DNA of 64,000 bases, taken from contig CAJJBQ010000002.1 in NCBI GenBank assembly GCA_905182405.1, positions 558,001 through 622,000 of the forward strand, given 5' to 3'. The first letter of the stretch is position 1, and each line of letters opens with the position of its first letter. The notes beneath the pieces were generated by a model. It had not been told where the DNA came from, searched no databases, and saw only the letters and a program-made list of their open reading frames with translations. A program made the position numbers and the translations under genes. Shown one piece after another: positions 8,160-19,064 of this stretch. The DNA is from Akkermansiaceae bacterium (GTDB lineage Bacteria; Verrucomicrobiota; Verrucomicrobiia; Verrucomicrobiales; Akkermansiaceae).

Positions 8160-8231
8160 TAATTCCTTTGGAAAGATGAACTTTGCGTATTGTCCCCTGA
8201 CCTTCAATCCTGCTAGCATTCGCTCAACACG

Positions 8232-10181
8232 ATGAGCAAAAAATCCCAAAACGTCGCGAGCGTAGAACTGGAGTTTAAACCAGCCAGGAAATTTTCAAAG
8301 AAGGCCCGTATTTCAAGCCTTGCTCAATACAAACAGCTTCATCGGGAATCGATTAAAAAACCTGCTACCTTTTGGGCCAGAGAAGCAAAGGAGCTTTTAT
8401 GGCAAAAGAAGTGGTCCAAGGTCCTCGACTGGAAGGCTCCCAATGCCAAATGGTTTGTCGGAGGAAAGATCAATGTCTGCGAGAACTGCGTCGACAGTCA
8501 CCTCATCAATGGCCGCGCCAACAAAGCCGCTATCATTTGGGAAGGTGAGCCCGGTGAGTCACGCACTCTCACCTATCGCCAGCTCCATCGCGAAGTTTGC
8601 CAATTTGCTAATGTTCTCCTCGCGAAGGGCATCAAATCTAAAGATCGTGTTCTAATTTACATGCCCATGGTGCCTGAAGCGGCCATCGCCATGTTGGCCT
8701 GCGCTCGTATTGGAGCCGTTCATTCCGTAGTTTTCGGTGGCTTTTCCGCGGAATCAATCGCTGACCGCCTCGAGGATTGCAAGGCCAAGGCAGTCATCAC
8801 TTCTGATGGAGGATATCGTCGAGGTTCAGTCGTTCCCCTCAAGGCAAATGTCGACGAAGCCCTCAAGAAATACAAAGGCGTCGAAACCGTTATCGTATAC
8901 CAGCGTATTGGCGAAAAGGTGACGATGAAGAATGGCCGTGATGTATACTGGCATGACGAAGTCGCGAAGGTCAGCGACCAGCATATCGCTAAGGGCTTTG
9001 ATAGCGAGCACCCCCTTTTTATCCTCTACACTTCAGGGTCCACAGGAAAACCAAAAGGAATTCTTCACACCTCTGGAGGTTACCTCATGGGGACCTACGC
9101 CACCACGAAGTATATCTTTGATATGCAGGACGATGATGTCTACTGGTGCACTGCCGATGTTGGTTGGATCACCGGTCACAGCTACATCGTATACGGTCCA
9201 CTCGCAAACGGAGCCACTCAAGTGATGTATGAAGGTGCCCCGAATTTCCCAGACTTCGGGAGATTTTGGGACATCGTTGAAAAATACAAGGTCTCCATTT
9301 TTTACACCGCCCCCACGGCAATCCGCGCCTTTATCAAAGCGGGTGATCAATTCCCTGAGGCGCGTGATCTTTCTTCTCTCAGACTTCTCGGAACCGTCGG
9401 TGAACCGATTAACCCGGAAGCTTGGATGTGGTATCACAAAAAGATCGGAGGAGGACGCTGCCCGATTGTGGACACTTGGTGGCAAACCGAGACCGGAGCC
9501 ATCATGATTTCCCCCCTGCCCGGTTGCACTCCCACCAAGCCCGGAACTGCCACCCTTCCTTTCTTCGGAGTGGATGCCGCTATCCTCGATGAGACCGGCC
9601 AAGAATGTCGCGCGGGAGAAGGCGGCAAGCTCGTCATTCGACAGCCGTGGCCATCAATGCTTCGCTCGATCTACGGAGACAAAAAACGTTATCGCGACAC
9701 TTACTGGTCTGACTACAAGGGCGTTTACACCGCTGGCGATGGAGCCCGTAAGGACAAGAAAGGTAATTTCTGGATCACCGGCCGTCTTGACGATGTTCTC
9801 AATGTTTCTGGTCATCGCCTCGGAACGGCCGAAGTCGAAAGCGCCCTTGTCTCACACGACTCCGTTGCTGAAGCAGCGGTCGTGGGACGTCCTCATGAAA
9901 TCAAAGGTCAGGGAGTCGTTGCTTTTGTTTCTTTGAAAGGGAAATTTACTGGTTCCGATGATCTGAATAAAGAATTGCGCAATCATGTCGGAAAAGTCAT
10001 CGGCGCAATTGCCAAACCCGACGAAATCCATTTCACTACCGCCCTTCCAAAAACTCGATCAGGAAAAATCATGCGTAGACTCCTCAAGGAACTCGTAGCG
10101 ACCGGTGAGGTGACTGGAAACGTGACCACCCTTGAGGACGTTGAGGTAATAAAATCACTTCAAGAAAGCCTCAAGAAATAA
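8232..10181 (+). CDS. acs: Acetyl-coenzyme A synthetase
   Basis: 649 residues, the normal length for Acs. Visible landmarks: [20 protein letters not shown] in the N-terminal domain, the phosphate-binding loop [51 protein letters not shown], and the C-terminal [14 protein letters not shown] whose last-but-few Lys is the residue acetylated in characterised Acs enzymes. It activates acetate to acetyl-CoA with ATP through acetyl-AMP in the cytoplasm. A coiled-coil protein gene starts 13 bases after its stop and is probably co-transcribed. Confidence 0.96.
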   Translation: MSKKSQNVASVELEFKPARKFSKKARISSLAQYKQLHRESIKKPATFWAREAKELLWQKKWSKVLDWKAPNAKWFVGGKINVCENCVDSHLINGRANKAAIIWEGEPGESRTLTYRQLHREVCQFANVLLAKGIKSKDRVLIYMPMVPEAAIAMLACARIGAVHSVVFGGFSAESIADRLEDCKAKAVITSDGGYRRGSVVPLKANVDEALKKYKGVETVIVYQRIGEKVTMKNGRDVYWHDEVAKVSDQHIAKGFDSEHPLFILYTSGSTGKPKGILHTSGGYLMGTYATTKYIFDMQDDDVYWCTADVGWITGHSYIVYGPLANGATQVMYEGAPNFPDFGRFWDIVEKYKVSIFYTAPTAIRAFIKAGDQFPEARDLSSLRLLGTVGEPINPEAWMWYHKKIGGGRCPIVDTWWQTETGAIMISPLPGCTPTKPGTATLPFFGVDAAILDETGQECRAGEGGKLVIRQPWPSMLRSIYGDKKRYRDTYWSDYKGVYTAGDGARKDKKGNFWITGRLDDVLNVSGHRLGTAEVESALVSHDSVAEAAVVGRPHEIKGQGVVAFVSLKGKFTGSDDLNKELRNHVGKVIGAIAKPDEIHFTTALPKTRSGKIMRRLLKELVATGEVTGNVTTLEDVEVIKSLQESLKK

Positions 10182-10194
10182 CCTTCTCCCTTTA

Positions 10195-11070
10195 ATGACC
10201 CACCTCCGCTACGGTATCGCTAGTATCCTCCAATCTTTCGGACTCCACCGAAAGCTGAAGAGAATGACCGACGCTGCTTACGAACTCCACCTCATGCAGG
10301 AAGGAGAAGAATTTCTAGGAGCCCTTTGCTGGCCTGGAGCCGAGCGTATCGAGGATATCTCGATGGAATACTGGAACATCCGGCGGATCGAGAGCGAGCG
10401 ATTTTCTCTGGAAAAAAAAATCCAAGAATCTAATGAGGTTCTCCACGCTGCACACCTCGCTCGAACAAGCGTTACTGATCGCTCGAAAAATATTGGCCAA
10501 GAGCTCTATGAAGCACGTGAAAAGCTCTTTGATTCACTCGAAGATCTGAATCTTCGTCGAGATGACTCCATGTCAATAGCCCAGCAAATAAAGCGTCGCT
10601 TTGAAGCTCTTAAGACCAAGGCTACCGTCCTCAAAGAGGAGGCGGGTGATCAGGACGAAGCCTACCTTGCGACTCGTAACACTCTTCACGAACTCAGAGA
10701 CCAGTTCAAAGATTACAAAATTGATCTTAAAAAAATTGACGCTGAAATTGACTCTAAACAAGAAAGACTTGCAAGCGTGCAAGAGAGCATCGACACGAAA
10801 TTGAAAGGCAATAAAAACGAAGCTTCCGAGACTTTCGGACAAATCAGTGCCGCGAACCGAGAGATCACCAAGTCAAAGGCAAAGCTTGGACTTTTCGTAG
10901 AAGAACACGCAAAACTTTGCCGGGAAGTGGGACGCTATCTTAATCTCAATGCAGAAAAACCCGAGTGCAAAAAAGCCTGCTTGGAACATCGAGGCTTACT
11001 GAATCAGATCCGTCTTCTAAGAAAATCAATTCAGTGGAACAAGCGCCTAGTAGAGCGCGCGGGCAATTAG
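10195..11070 (+). CDS. Coiled-coil protein of unknown function
   Basis: 291 residues with no recognised domain. Residues about 70-280 are dominated by charged heptads (IESERFSLEKKIQESNEV, YEAREKLFDSLEDLNLRRDD, KKIDAEIDSKQERLASVQES), predicting long coiled coil. Two Cys lie close together near the C-terminus (PECKKACLEHRGLL), resembling a single CxxxC in a basic context. There is no signal peptide. It starts 13 bases after acs and its stop is 2 bases from the convergent mpl stop. A structural or scaffold role is only a guess. Confidence 0.75.
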   Translation: MTHLRYGIASILQSFGLHRKLKRMTDAAYELHLMQEGEEFLGALCWPGAERIEDISMEYWNIRRIESERFSLEKKIQESNEVLHAAHLARTSVTDRSKNIGQELYEAREKLFDSLEDLNLRRDDSMSIAQQIKRRFEALKTKATVLKEEAGDQDEAYLATRNTLHELRDQFKDYKIDLKKIDAEIDSKQERLASVQESIDTKLKGNKNEASETFGQISAANREITKSKAKLGLFVEEHAKLCREVGRYLNLNAEKPECKKACLEHRGLLNQIRLLRKSIQWNKRLVERAGN

Positions 11071-11072
11071 TT

Positions 11073-12452
11073 CTAAAGGGCTGCAAGAAGCTTTTGATGG
11101 ATTCCTCCAAAGCCGCCGTTACTCAGGACAACGATGACATCCCCTTCCACCGCACGTTCAGTCACGTGGGCAACGATCTCATCGACCTCTCCAAGATACC
11201 AAGCCTCCGTTCCAGTTGCTTTGATGTCGTTGACCAGCTTTTTAGGATCGAGTCGCTCGTCCTCGGCAAATTTTTCGGGATCAGGAATACTTGGAAGAAC
11301 CACGAGATCAGCATGCGAAAGTGCATCCGCCAAATCCTGCTGGAATATGTTCCGCCGGGAGGTGTTTGAGCGAGGTTCAAAAAGAACCCAAAGGCGATGC
11401 CCTTCATAACGTTGGCGCAGCCCTTGGATCGCTTGGGATATTGCCGTTGGGTGATGCGCAAAATCATCTACTACCACAACTCCCCTCACCTCGCCACACT
11501 CCTCTTGGCGCCGAGCAATACCGGAGAATGTTGCGAGTCCCCTTTGAGCTTCCTCAACAGAAAGCCCCGCAAACTTTGCGACGCTCAGAGCCATCGCCGC
11601 ATTGCGAATATTGAACTCTCCCACCATCGGAATCTCATACCCGTCTCCATCAAGTTGGAAGCAGCTCTTTGATCCCTCGTAGCTTACATTCGTGATTTTT
11701 AAATCACACGAGTCGGAAAACCCAACGCTTTTAATCGCGCAATGCGCGTCTTTAGAAACATCGAGACAGTTCTGATCATCGCCATTAACCAAGGCTAGAC
11801 CATTACGAGGCACCACACGAAGCTGCCTTTCGAAGGTCAGCTTGATTTGATCGAGCGAGTCAAAAATATCAGCGTGGTCGAACTCGATATTATTGATAAT
11901 AACCACCTCGGGAAGGTAGTGAAGAAACTTAGATCGTTTGTCGAAAAAGGCAGTGTCATATTCATCCCCTTCCATCACCACGAATTCAGAATCGGTGAAG
12001 CGGGCACCCTGCCCAAAATTACGAGGAATCCCCCCAATCATAAAACTAGGATTCTTTCCAGAAGACTCAAAGATCCACGCGAGTATGGAAGCTGTTGTCG
12101 TCTTACCATGCGTTCCACTGACGACCAGGTTACGATGCCCCCTCAGGAAATATTCCTTGAGCACTTCTGGAAGAGACTGGTAGCGCAGCCGACGATCCAA
12201 CACGGCTTCGGCCTCTTCATTACCTCGGCTGATAGCGTTTCCGATTACGACTGTCGTGGCTTCCGCTGGAATATTTTCAGCACGGTATCCTTCGAAGATT
12301 TTGATACCCTTTTCCTCCAGGAAATCTGAGATCGGAGGATAGGCGGCCTGATCAGAACCAGTGACCCGGTAGCCCTGCTCGGCCATCGCGGCAGCGACGG
12401 AACCCATGGCTGTACCACAAACACCAATGAAGTGAAATTGCTCGTCTTTCAT
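11073..12452 (-). CDS. mpl: UDP-N-acetylmuramate:L-Ala-gamma-D-Glu-meso-DAP ligase
   Basis: 459 residues, Mur ligase fold. It begins FIGVCGTAMGSVAAAMAEQGYRVTGSD, the Mpl/MurC-type N-terminal nucleotide-binding motif, then the ATP loop VSGTHGKTTTASILAW and VMEGDEYDTAFFDKRSKFLHY typical of Mpl rather than MurC. VVDDFAHHPTAI lies in the C-terminal domain. Mpl re-attaches recycled murein tripeptide to UDP-MurNAc in the cytoplasm. This fits a Gram-negative wall with DAP and with the NagZ-like protein encoded at 46.4 kb. An HAD phosphatase gene lies 6 bases upstream in the same direction. Confidence 0.93.
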   Translation of the reverse strand: MKDEQFHFIGVCGTAMGSVAAAMAEQGYRVTGSDQAAYPPISDFLEEKGIKIFEGYRAENIPAEATTVVIGNAISRGNEEAEAVLDRRLRYQSLPEVLKEYFLRGHRNLVVSGTHGKTTTASILAWIFESSGKNPSFMIGGIPRNFGQGARFTDSEFVVMEGDEYDTAFFDKRSKFLHYLPEVVIINNIEFDHADIFDSLDQIKLTFERQLRVVPRNGLALVNGDDQNCLDVSKDAHCAIKSVGFSDSCDLKITNVSYEGSKSCFQLDGDGYEIPMVGEFNIRNAAMALSVAKFAGLSVEEAQRGLATFSGIARRQEECGEVRGVVVVDDFAHHPTAISQAIQGLRQRYEGHRLWVLFEPRSNTSRRNIFQQDLADALSHADLVVLPSIPDPEKFAEDERLDPKKLVNDIKATGTEAWYLGEVDEIVAHVTERAVEGDVIVVLSNGGFGGIHQKLLAAL

Positions 12453-12458
12453 TAAAAT

Positions 12459-13340
12459 TTAGAAACCGGGAGCGGCAACCCGACCATGCTCTCTGTCGGC
12501 TAAGCGCTCCTCTAGGATTCGATTTGCTAACTCCTTGACCATCTCTTCAAGGAGAAGGCGGAGGTGGCTCCCTTTCCGGTAATCAGCCGGCGCAATGTGC
12601 TTCACTCGGTCCGCGTGCGTGCAGAGCTGATAGCACTTACGAAAGCTACGTCCTGTAACATCCTTAGGGTTGTAGACAGCGATCGCATGGCCTCCGCTCT
12701 TCTTCATCACGGTGAAGCACGGAACATCGGTAGGACCATCTCCCACATAAATCATATTTTGAAACGGAATTGGCCTAGACTCCTGAGGCATGTGGTCGTT
12801 CACATCATCCTGCGGATCCAACATCCCCTTGTTGATCCGGAAAAGATACTGGGTCTTTGTCGTGTGAGAGATCGTTCGTTTAGGGAAGCTAATGCGCCCG
12901 TTCTCGTCTTCCCCAAATTCACAACCAAAGATCGCCTTCACCTTTCCTTTTAGCGAGCAACCATCGAGAAGCGCTTGTAGACCAGAGGACACGATGTAGT
13001 GCTCCACCTTGATTCCTGCAGCTTCGTGATCAGGACGAATGCAATTCTGGCGAATTTCATCAAAAACGTCTTCAACCCCGGGATAATAATTGAGCCCTTT
13101 TCCGAGTTCGGTCAGGTCTGCGTTCGAGACGTTGTCCATTCCAAGGTAGTCGAGAAGGCACTTCATATAGGCCAACTCACTATCCCATGAACGTTCCTTT
13201 ACGAGGATATTACACTTAGCCCAGAACTGCTCTGGATTAATCCCAAATTTTGGAAACAAAACATCGTCCTGCATGTAAGCAGGACTGAGTGTCTGGTCAT
13301 AATCATAAACCAGCGCGATTGTATTTTGAGGGACTGACAT
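12459..13340 (-). CDS. HAD-superfamily phosphatase
   Basis: 293 residues from ATG 13338-13340 (MSVPQNTIALVYDYDQTLSP). The frame opens at a GTG (13364), but the extra residues look non-coding. Motif I is YDYDQTL, motif II lies around EHYIVSSGL, and motif IV is MIYVGDGPTDVPCFTVMK, as in phosphoserine-phosphatase-like HAD enzymes. FGCEFGEDENGRISFPKRTISHTTKTQY suggests a medium cap and substrate loop. The substrate is unknown. It is transcribed with mpl. Confidence 0.8.
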   Translation of the reverse strand: MSVPQNTIALVYDYDQTLSPAYMQDDVLFPKFGINPEQFWAKCNILVKERSWDSELAYMKCLLDYLGMDNVSNADLTELGKGLNYYPGVEDVFDEIRQNCIRPDHEAAGIKVEHYIVSSGLQALLDGCSLKGKVKAIFGCEFGEDENGRISFPKRTISHTTKTQYLFRINKGMLDPQDDVNDHMPQESRPIPFQNMIYVGDGPTDVPCFTVMKKSGGHAIAVYNPKDVTGRSFRKCYQLCTHADRVKHIAPADYRKGSHLRLLLEEMVKELANRILEERLADREHGRVAAPGF

Positions 13341-13430
13341 CTCTCCGGGAGGCTGCCCCTTCACCTAGTAAAAGTCAAAGGTGCGTTATGCGTGATAATG
13401 AAGGATTGATTCAAGATCGCGTCCAAGGTT

Positions 13431-15944
13431 CTATGACTTCGGAGACGTTGCCGGCTCCTCTTTCCGAGTCTGCGGTATGAAAGAAATCTCGACCTCATCT
13501 TCCTTCACATGAGCGTCCACGGTATCACCTTCCTCGATATCTCCCGCAAGAAGAGCTTCGGCTAGAGGATCCTCCAAGAAACGTTCGACAGCACGGCGCA
13601 TCGGACGCGCACCGTAGTCAGGATCATATCCCTCCTTCACAAGGAGATCGCGGGCGCTTTCAGCAAGATTGAGAGTGATGTCTTTCTCATTCAAACGTTG
13701 GACAAGTTTCGAGACTTCAAGATCGACGATCTTGTTGAGGTCGCCTTTCTCAAGCATGTGGAAGACAACCAGCTCATCAAGTCGATTGAGAAATTCCGGA
13801 CGAAAGTGCTTTTTGGCAACTTCATTGATCTTGTCCTTCATGCCCTCGTGATCGGCTTCATCCTCGTTCATTGCACCAAATCCCAGAGTGGTCTGACGCT
13901 TGATACTTTCGGCACCTACATTCGAAGTGAGGATTATAATGGTGTTTCGGAAATCAATCTTGCGACCAAAGCTATCGGTCACCATTCCTTCCTCAAGGAT
14001 CTGAAGAAGAAGATTCATTACATCGGGGTGCGCTTTTTCGATCTCATCGAAAAGAACGACTGCATATGGACGCCGGCGAACGGCCTCTGAAAGTTGGCCC
14101 CCTTCTTCGTAACCGACGTAGCCTGGAGGCGATCCGATTAGTCGACTAGAGCTGAACTTCTCCATGTATTCCGACATATCGAGTTGGATCAGGGCTTCAG
14201 GATCACCGAACATGAAATTGGCAAGATTTCGTGCAAGGTAAGTTTTACCGACTCCAGTAGGCCCCAGGAAAAGGAACGATCCAATCGGACGGCGTGGATC
14301 TTTAAGATCAGCACGCGAGCGGCGAAGGGCTTTGGAAATAGCAATGACGGCTTCGTCCTGACCAATCACAGTAGACTGCAGGTCCTTTTCCATATTGAGT
14401 AACTTGGCCTTCTCCTTCTGCTCCATGCGCTGGAGAGGAACGCCCGTCCACTTGGAAACAACCGACATAATATCGTCTTCCGAGACCTCAACGATCTTCT
14501 CTTCGGAAACACCACGCCAGCCTTCCAACTGATCCTCGAGTTCCTTCTTGGCGCTCTTCTCCTCGTCACGAAGAGCGGCAGCCTTTTCAAAATCTTGGTC
14601 GTTAATCGCTTTAACCTTGTCCACGTTAATGAGAGCAATACGGACCTCCAATTCTTTAAGTTCTGGAGGACGGGTCATCGTGTGAATACGGGCACGAGCT
14701 CCGGCTTCATCGATCACATCGATCGCCTTATCCGGCAGAAAACGAGTCGTGAGATAACGTGAAGTAAGCTTCACCGAGCTTTCGAGGGCCTCTTCACTGT
14801 AGTGGACCTTGTGATGAGATTCATATTTCTCACGAAGTCCCTGCATGATCGCGATAGTATCGTCGACCGAGGGTTCATCGACCTTCACTTGCTGGAATCG
14901 ACGCTCGAGCGCCCCGTCTTTTTCGATGTGTTTACGGAATTCGTTGAGCGTCGTTGCACCAACGCACTGAAGCTCCGCCCGACTCAACGCGGGCTTGATA
15001 ATATTGGAAGCATCCATCGCGCCCTCTGCCGAACCAGCTCCCACGATAGTGTGGAGTTCATCGATAAAGAGAATGACATCTCCGACCTTACGAATCTCAT
15101 CCATGACCGCCTTGATCCGTTCCTCGAACTGACCTCGATATTTCGTCCCTGCAACCATCAGGGCCAGGTCAAGCGTGATCACCTTCTTGTCGCGAAGAAT
15201 CTCGGGAACGTCGCCAGCGGAGATCTCTTGAGCGAGGCCTTCCACGATTGCGGTTTTACCGACACCAGCCTCACCCACCAGAACAGGGTTATTTTTGGTG
15301 CGACGGCATAAGATTTGAATGACGCGTTCAATCTCGCTGGTTCGCCCGATCACAGGGTCAAGCTTTCCGGCTTGAGCAAGCTTGGTAAGATCACGCCCGA
15401 AAGCTTTGAGAGCAGGTGTTTTGGTTTTGCTTTCGCCCTCGGGTGCTGCCCCTTCTTCTTGATCTTCATCCTCGAAGTCAAAATCATCATCGAGATCGTC
15501 GGCTGAAAAATTAGGATCAATTTCCGCCAGCACTTCATTACGAGTGGTTTGTAGATCAACATTCAAGCGTTCGAGAACCCGGGCGGCCATGCCCTCGCCC
15601 TCTCGGAGTAATCCGAGGAGAATATGCTCAGTACCCACGTAGGAGTGAGAGAGCTGCTGGGCTTCCTTATTTGCTAAAGCCAGCACCTTTTTCACACGAG
15701 GCGTGTAAGGAATGTTGGCCGCTGTCTTTTGATCAGGACCGGTTCCGACTTCCTTCTCTACTTCGCGGCGGACCGTTTCGAGTTCAAGGCCCATGCGTTC
15801 CAGCACACTGACGGCAACTCCTTGGCCCAACTTAATGAGACCGAGAAGAACATGCTCAGTGCCAATGTAATTGTGATTGAACCGATCCGCCTCTTTTCGA
15901 GCAAGAGCGAGGACCTGTTGAGCGCGGGGGGTAAAATTATTCAT
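13431..15944 (-). CDS. clpC: ClpC-type AAA+ unfoldase
   Basis: 837 residues. Two Clp_N repeats occupy residues 1-145 ([22 protein letters not shown] and [21 protein letters not shown]). AAA-1 has Walker [15 protein letters not shown] middle UVR-like region ([21 protein letters not shown]) and AAA-2 with [13 protein letters not shown] follow. [14 protein letters not shown] and [16 protein letters not shown] are typical of ClpC/ClpB class I. ClpC feeds arginine-phosphorylated or otherwise marked proteins to ClpP. It is the last gene of mcsA-mcsB-clpC, 21 bases after mcsB. An acidic insert [16 protein letters not shown] separates the Clp_N domain from AAA-1. Confidence 0.96.
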   Translation of the reverse strand: MNNFTPRAQQVLALARKEADRFNHNYIGTEHVLLGLIKLGQGVAVSVLERMGLELETVRREVEKEVGTGPDQKTAANIPYTPRVKKVLALANKEAQQLSHSYVGTEHILLGLLREGEGMAARVLERLNVDLQTTRNEVLAEIDPNFSADDLDDDFDFEDEDQEEGAAPEGESKTKTPALKAFGRDLTKLAQAGKLDPVIGRTSEIERVIQILCRRTKNNPVLVGEAGVGKTAIVEGLAQEISAGDVPEILRDKKVITLDLALMVAGTKYRGQFEERIKAVMDEIRKVGDVILFIDELHTIVGAGSAEGAMDASNIIKPALSRAELQCVGATTLNEFRKHIEKDGALERRFQQVKVDEPSVDDTIAIMQGLREKYESHHKVHYSEEALESSVKLTSRYLTTRFLPDKAIDVIDEAGARARIHTMTRPPELKELEVRIALINVDKVKAINDQDFEKAAALRDEEKSAKKELEDQLEGWRGVSEEKIVEVSEDDIMSVVSKWTGVPLQRMEQKEKAKLLNMEKDLQSTVIGQDEAVIAISKALRRSRADLKDPRRPIGSFLFLGPTGVGKTYLARNLANFMFGDPEALIQLDMSEYMEKFSSSRLIGSPPGYVGYEEGGQLSEAVRRRPYAVVLFDEIEKAHPDVMNLLLQILEEGMVTDSFGRKIDFRNTIIILTSNVGAESIKRQTTLGFGAMNEDEADHEGMKDKINEVAKKHFRPEFLNRLDELVVFHMLEKGDLNKIVDLEVSKLVQRLNEKDITLNLAESARDLLVKEGYDPDYGARPMRRAVERFLEDPLAEALLAGDIEEGDTVDAHVKEDEVEISFIPQTRKEEPATSPKS

Positions 15945-15965
15945 GAGATAAAAAGGAGAAGGTTA

Positions 15966-17054
15966 TTATTCTGAATCTGAGATATTAATAGCAGCGGGAA
16001 GGGCTGGTTGCAACTGCTCACGAATCATTTGTGCGCGCATTGAATCCCGGGTGTCGGCGGGCAGCTTGCGCCCCGCACGCCACTGCAGGTGTGCCGGCTG
16101 GGTTTCCATAAAAAGTCGGTCGCAAATCTCGATAAGAGATTCAGGAAGAATCCCTAGATCTGATCCCAACCGTAACATCGACAGATGAGTCAGCGCTTCT
16201 TTTGAGGTGATAATTCTAGCAAAGGTCAAAATTCCAGTGGCACGACCAATGTGGTCCTGAACCATCAACGGATCATCCTCGAGCAGCTTGGCGCGAGCTT
16301 GGAGCTCGTATCGTGCAACATCGCCGATTACCTTGGTCAGTCGAGAGAGAATCTGCCCCTCTGATTCCCCCAAAGTCGACTGATTCGAAATTTGATATAA
16401 ATTCCCAAGAGATTCAGTTCCCTCTCCATAAAGCCCACGAACCGCCAAACCTAGCTTACCAATTCCCTTGAGAACTTGACCAATCTGGTCGCTCAGAACC
16501 AATCCCGGCAGGTGCAGCATCGAGGAGGCCCGCATCCCTGTTCCTAAGTTCGTTGGGCAAGCCGTCAAAAACCCCCACTTCGGATGAAAAGCGTAGTCGA
16601 TCTTGTCCTCGAGAAATTTATCGACTGAGAGAGCTAGCTCATAAGCCTCATGCAGCTGCAAACTGGGGCGAATCGCTTGAATCCTAAGGTGATCTTCCTC
16701 ATTGATCATCAAACTAAGCGTCTGCTTCCGATTTACCACCGAGCCACTGCCTTCATTGCGCGCCGCTTGTTCACGGCTAATGAGATGGCGCTCGACCAAA
16801 ACTTGCTTTTGGAGAGAATCGAGATCCGAAAGTTCATGGGCAAAGCCCTCACTCATGACTGGCAATTCTTGGAGAAGATCTTTTAACTGAAAAAAAGCCT
16901 CTCCCCGCTGCCCCTTCGTGGCCCAACCAGGAAAAGGAACGCTCTTCAAATTGCGCGCAAGTCGCACTCGACTAGTAACGACCACTGATGTCTCGGCATC
17001 ATGCCCCGTCATCCAATCCGACGGGTGCTTCAAAAGAGTGGAAAACCTCATCAT
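15966..17054 (-). CDS. mcsB: Protein-arginine kinase McsB
   Basis: 362 residues, phosphagen-kinase fold. VVVTSRVRLARNLKSVPFPG is the N-terminal ATP-site motif, and FLTACPTNLGTGMRASSMLHLPGL carries the conserved NLGTGxRAS loop. NRKQTLSLMINEEDHLRIQ is the substrate-proximal loop. McsB phosphorylates arginines and thereby marks proteins for ClpCP. Its ATG overlaps the mcsA stop by four bases (ATGA), indicating translational coupling. Confidence 0.93.
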   Translation of the reverse strand: MMRFSTLLKHPSDWMTGHDAETSVVVTSRVRLARNLKSVPFPGWATKGQRGEAFFQLKDLLQELPVMSEGFAHELSDLDSLQKQVLVERHLISREQAARNEGSGSVVNRKQTLSLMINEEDHLRIQAIRPSLQLHEAYELALSVDKFLEDKIDYAFHPKWGFLTACPTNLGTGMRASSMLHLPGLVLSDQIGQVLKGIGKLGLAVRGLYGEGTESLGNLYQISNQSTLGESEGQILSRLTKVIGDVARYELQARAKLLEDDPLMVQDHIGRATGILTFARIITSKEALTHLSMLRLGSDLGILPESLIEICDRLFMETQPAHLQWRAGRKLPADTRDSMRAQMIREQLQPALPAAINISDSE

Positions 17055-17575
17055 GGCTGGCTTTCCTCCTCACTTAAGCTCTTGATGGCAAGCTGTAGCT
17101 CGTCGCGAATTGTAGCCGCAGCCTCATAATCTTCAGACGCGATTGCTTTTTCCAAATCGTTGTTAAGGCGATCAATCAGTGAACGTTTCACCTCCAACTC
17201 CAGGAGCCCGGCAGGAGCCCGACCACTGTGTTCTAACCCTTTATGAAGAGAAGAAAGTCGCTGTTCGATCTCCGCTCCGAAAGCGAGATAGCAGTCACCA
17301 CAACCCAGCCGACCAACTTTGCGATAATCCTCAAGTGAAAACTGGCATGAAGGACACACAGCAGCAGCGCCCTCCTTCAAAAAATCGGGAGATTCGGGAA
17401 TCTTTTGGGCAAGGGGCATTCCCATGAGTTGGTCGGACATTAAGAGACCATTAGGGTCAGTAACGCCCTGCTTTTGCGCACAGCTTTCGCAGAGTGCGGT
17501 TTTCTTCATCTTTCCATTCGTGACCTGTGTGTAAAACACGGTCGCTTTTTCCTCGCAGAGGTCGCACTTCATCAA
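17051..17575 (-). CDS. mcsA: McsA-like activator with UVR motif
   Basis: 174 residues. Two Cys pairs form each of two zinc sites: MKCDLCEEKA with ALCESCAQKQ, then AVCPSCQFSLEDYRKVGRLGCGDC. The C-terminus carries the UVR motif LEKAIASEDYEAAATIRDEL. McsA binds and activates McsB in Firmicutes. The gene opens the mcsA-mcsB-clpC operon; no ctsR-like repressor gene lies upstream, unlike the Bacillus arrangement. Confidence 0.92.
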   Translation of the reverse strand: MMKCDLCEEKATVFYTQVTNGKMKKTALCESCAQKQGVTDPNGLLMSDQLMGMPLAQKIPESPDFLKEGAAAVCPSCQFSLEDYRKVGRLGCGDCYLAFGAEIEQRLSSLHKGLEHSGRAPAGLLELEVKRSLIDRLNNDLEKAIASEDYEAAATIRDELQLAIKSLSEEESQP

Positions 17576-17655
17576 CAGCTGAAGGTTAGACGCCGCCTCA
17601 GCGAATTGCCAACGAATTTTGTCATTCTTCGTTAAAGATAGGCAATTACGGTCTT

Positions 17656-17925
17656 CTAAACTCGCTCTTTGGCCAAGTAGCTCATTACATCGGTGATACT
17701 CGACTCCTCGAGTATGATCCTAAGCTGCACTGTCGCATCGTCTCTCTGGCTTCGTGCGATGAAATCGAATCGCTCCGCCGATTTCGGAAGGTCCCGATCT
17801 ACTCCAAAAAAAGCCACAATCTCCGCGGAAATATCCGAATTCACGGACACTTCCCCATTCTTAGCCCAAGCGATCACAAAAGGCGGAAAGCCTGCATTTA
17901 GCAGACAGGTCAAAGGAAGTGGCAT
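17656..17925 (-). CDS. Hypothetical 89-residue protein
   Basis: Minus-strand ORF just upstream of mcsA, beginning MPLPLTCLLNAGFPPFVIAWAKNG. It has a compositionally normal C-terminal half (AEIVAFFGVDRDLPKSAERF, IILEESSITDVMSYLAKERV). No domain recognised and no clear ribosome site. An overlapping plus-strand frame (17693-18001) looks less protein-like because of its Ser/Arg-rich composition. Weakly supported. Confidence 0.45.
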   Translation of the reverse strand: MPLPLTCLLNAGFPPFVIAWAKNGEVSVNSDISAEIVAFFGVDRDLPKSAERFDFIARSQRDDATVQLRIILEESSITDVMSYLAKERV

Positions 17926-18150
17926 AGAGATATTCTGTTTTTTTCACAATCTTAGTCGTAACCAAAAAATAATTCAAAAGCAGGAAGCATACGTCAATTA
18001 AGGACGGAGACATCCAAATGAGGTTATCGGTCTGAAAGCGGCGTTGCGAGGCTGTTCGATTTCTTCTCATCAAGAGAGTAAAGCAGGAGAGTAAAAAGTT
18101 CTTGGAACATTTCTTGCCCCCCAGGACTGCCCCATTCATCCTCCGGCATC

Positions 18151-18939
18151 ATGAATACTGCTTCCTATCTTAAGGATTTATTTGGTCTCGATGGAAAAAC
18201 AGCCGTAGTTATTGGCGGAACGGGCGAACTTTGCGGCCACATGGCGATGGGACTCGCCCGGGCCGGTGCAGAAGTTGTTCTCGTAGGTCGCGATGAAGTA
18301 AAAGCAAACGCCCGGCTTGCCGAAATTGAGAAAATCGGTGGCCGTGGATACTTTGCCCATGCTGATGCCAGTGATCGCTCGTCCCTCAACGAGCTACTCG
18401 ACTCCGTCGTAGAACAGTCCGGTCAGGTTGACATCTTGATCAACGGAGCTGGCATCAACTCCCCCACTCCGTTGGTAGAAATCACGGATGAGGAAGCACA
18501 CCGAATTTTCGATATCAATCTCGTCGGCGTCCTCCGCGCTTGTCAGGTTTTTGGAAACTATTTCCTCAGCCGTGACGTCCAAGCCTCCATTATCAACTTG
18601 GGATCCATCTCCGGTCTCAATCCCCTTTCTCGTGTCTTTACCTATTCTTCCTCAAAGGCCGCAGTCCATAACCTCACACGCAACATCGCGCGCGAATGGG
18701 CCGACCGCGACATCCGTGTCAACACCTTGGTTCCGGGATTTTTTCCAGCAGAACAAAACCGAAAAGTACTCGATGAATCCCGCGTCGCGGACATTCTCCG
18801 CCACACTCCATCGTCCCGCTTTGGCAGCCCTGAAGAACTGATTGGAGCCACTCTCCTTCTCGCATCCAATACCGCCGGGGGATTTATCACGGGGACGGAA
18901 ATCGTGGTCGATGGCGGATTCAACTCAATGAGCATATAG
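18151..18939 (+). CDS. Short-chain dehydrogenase/reductase
   Basis: 262 residues, classical SDR. The cofactor loop is [13 protein letters not shown] (TGxxxGxG-like), followed by NGAGIN, a catalytic Ser in INLGSISG, and Tyr/Lys in [11 protein letters not shown]. It ends with [16 protein letters not shown]. Opening with [13 protein letters not shown] resembles the D-mannonate/gluconate 5-oxidoreductase branch, so a sugar-acid substrate is plausible but not shown. The gene is free-standing and followed by a strong terminator. Confidence 0.82.
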   Translation: MNTASYLKDLFGLDGKTAVVIGGTGELCGHMAMGLARAGAEVVLVGRDEVKANARLAEIEKIGGRGYFAHADASDRSSLNELLDSVVEQSGQVDILINGAGINSPTPLVEITDEEAHRIFDINLVGVLRACQVFGNYFLSRDVQASIINLGSISGLNPLSRVFTYSSSKAAVHNLTRNIAREWADRDIRVNTLVPGFFPAEQNRKVLDESRVADILRHTPSSRFGSPEELIGATLLLASNTAGGFITGTEIVVDGGFNSMSI

Positions 18940-18964
18940 CCTCTGCCGTATTATCCCCTTAAAG

Positions 18965-18992
18965 GCCCTCAGTCGTCTGAGGGCTTTTTTTT
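18965..18992 (+). terminator. Rho-independent terminator after the SDR gene
   Basis: GCCCTCAG, loop TCGT, CTGAGGGC: perfect 8-bp stem followed by eight T. Confidence 0.93.
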
Positions 18993-19064
18993 GTTTTTTG
19001 GCAAAACGATATGGAAATTATTGGTGAAGCCTGCTACCGTCAGTTGTTAAAATATTCGCCAATT

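Noticed and set aside
14802..15311. Plus-strand 169-codon frame
   Set aside because: Antisense to clpC, which is complete with all motifs.
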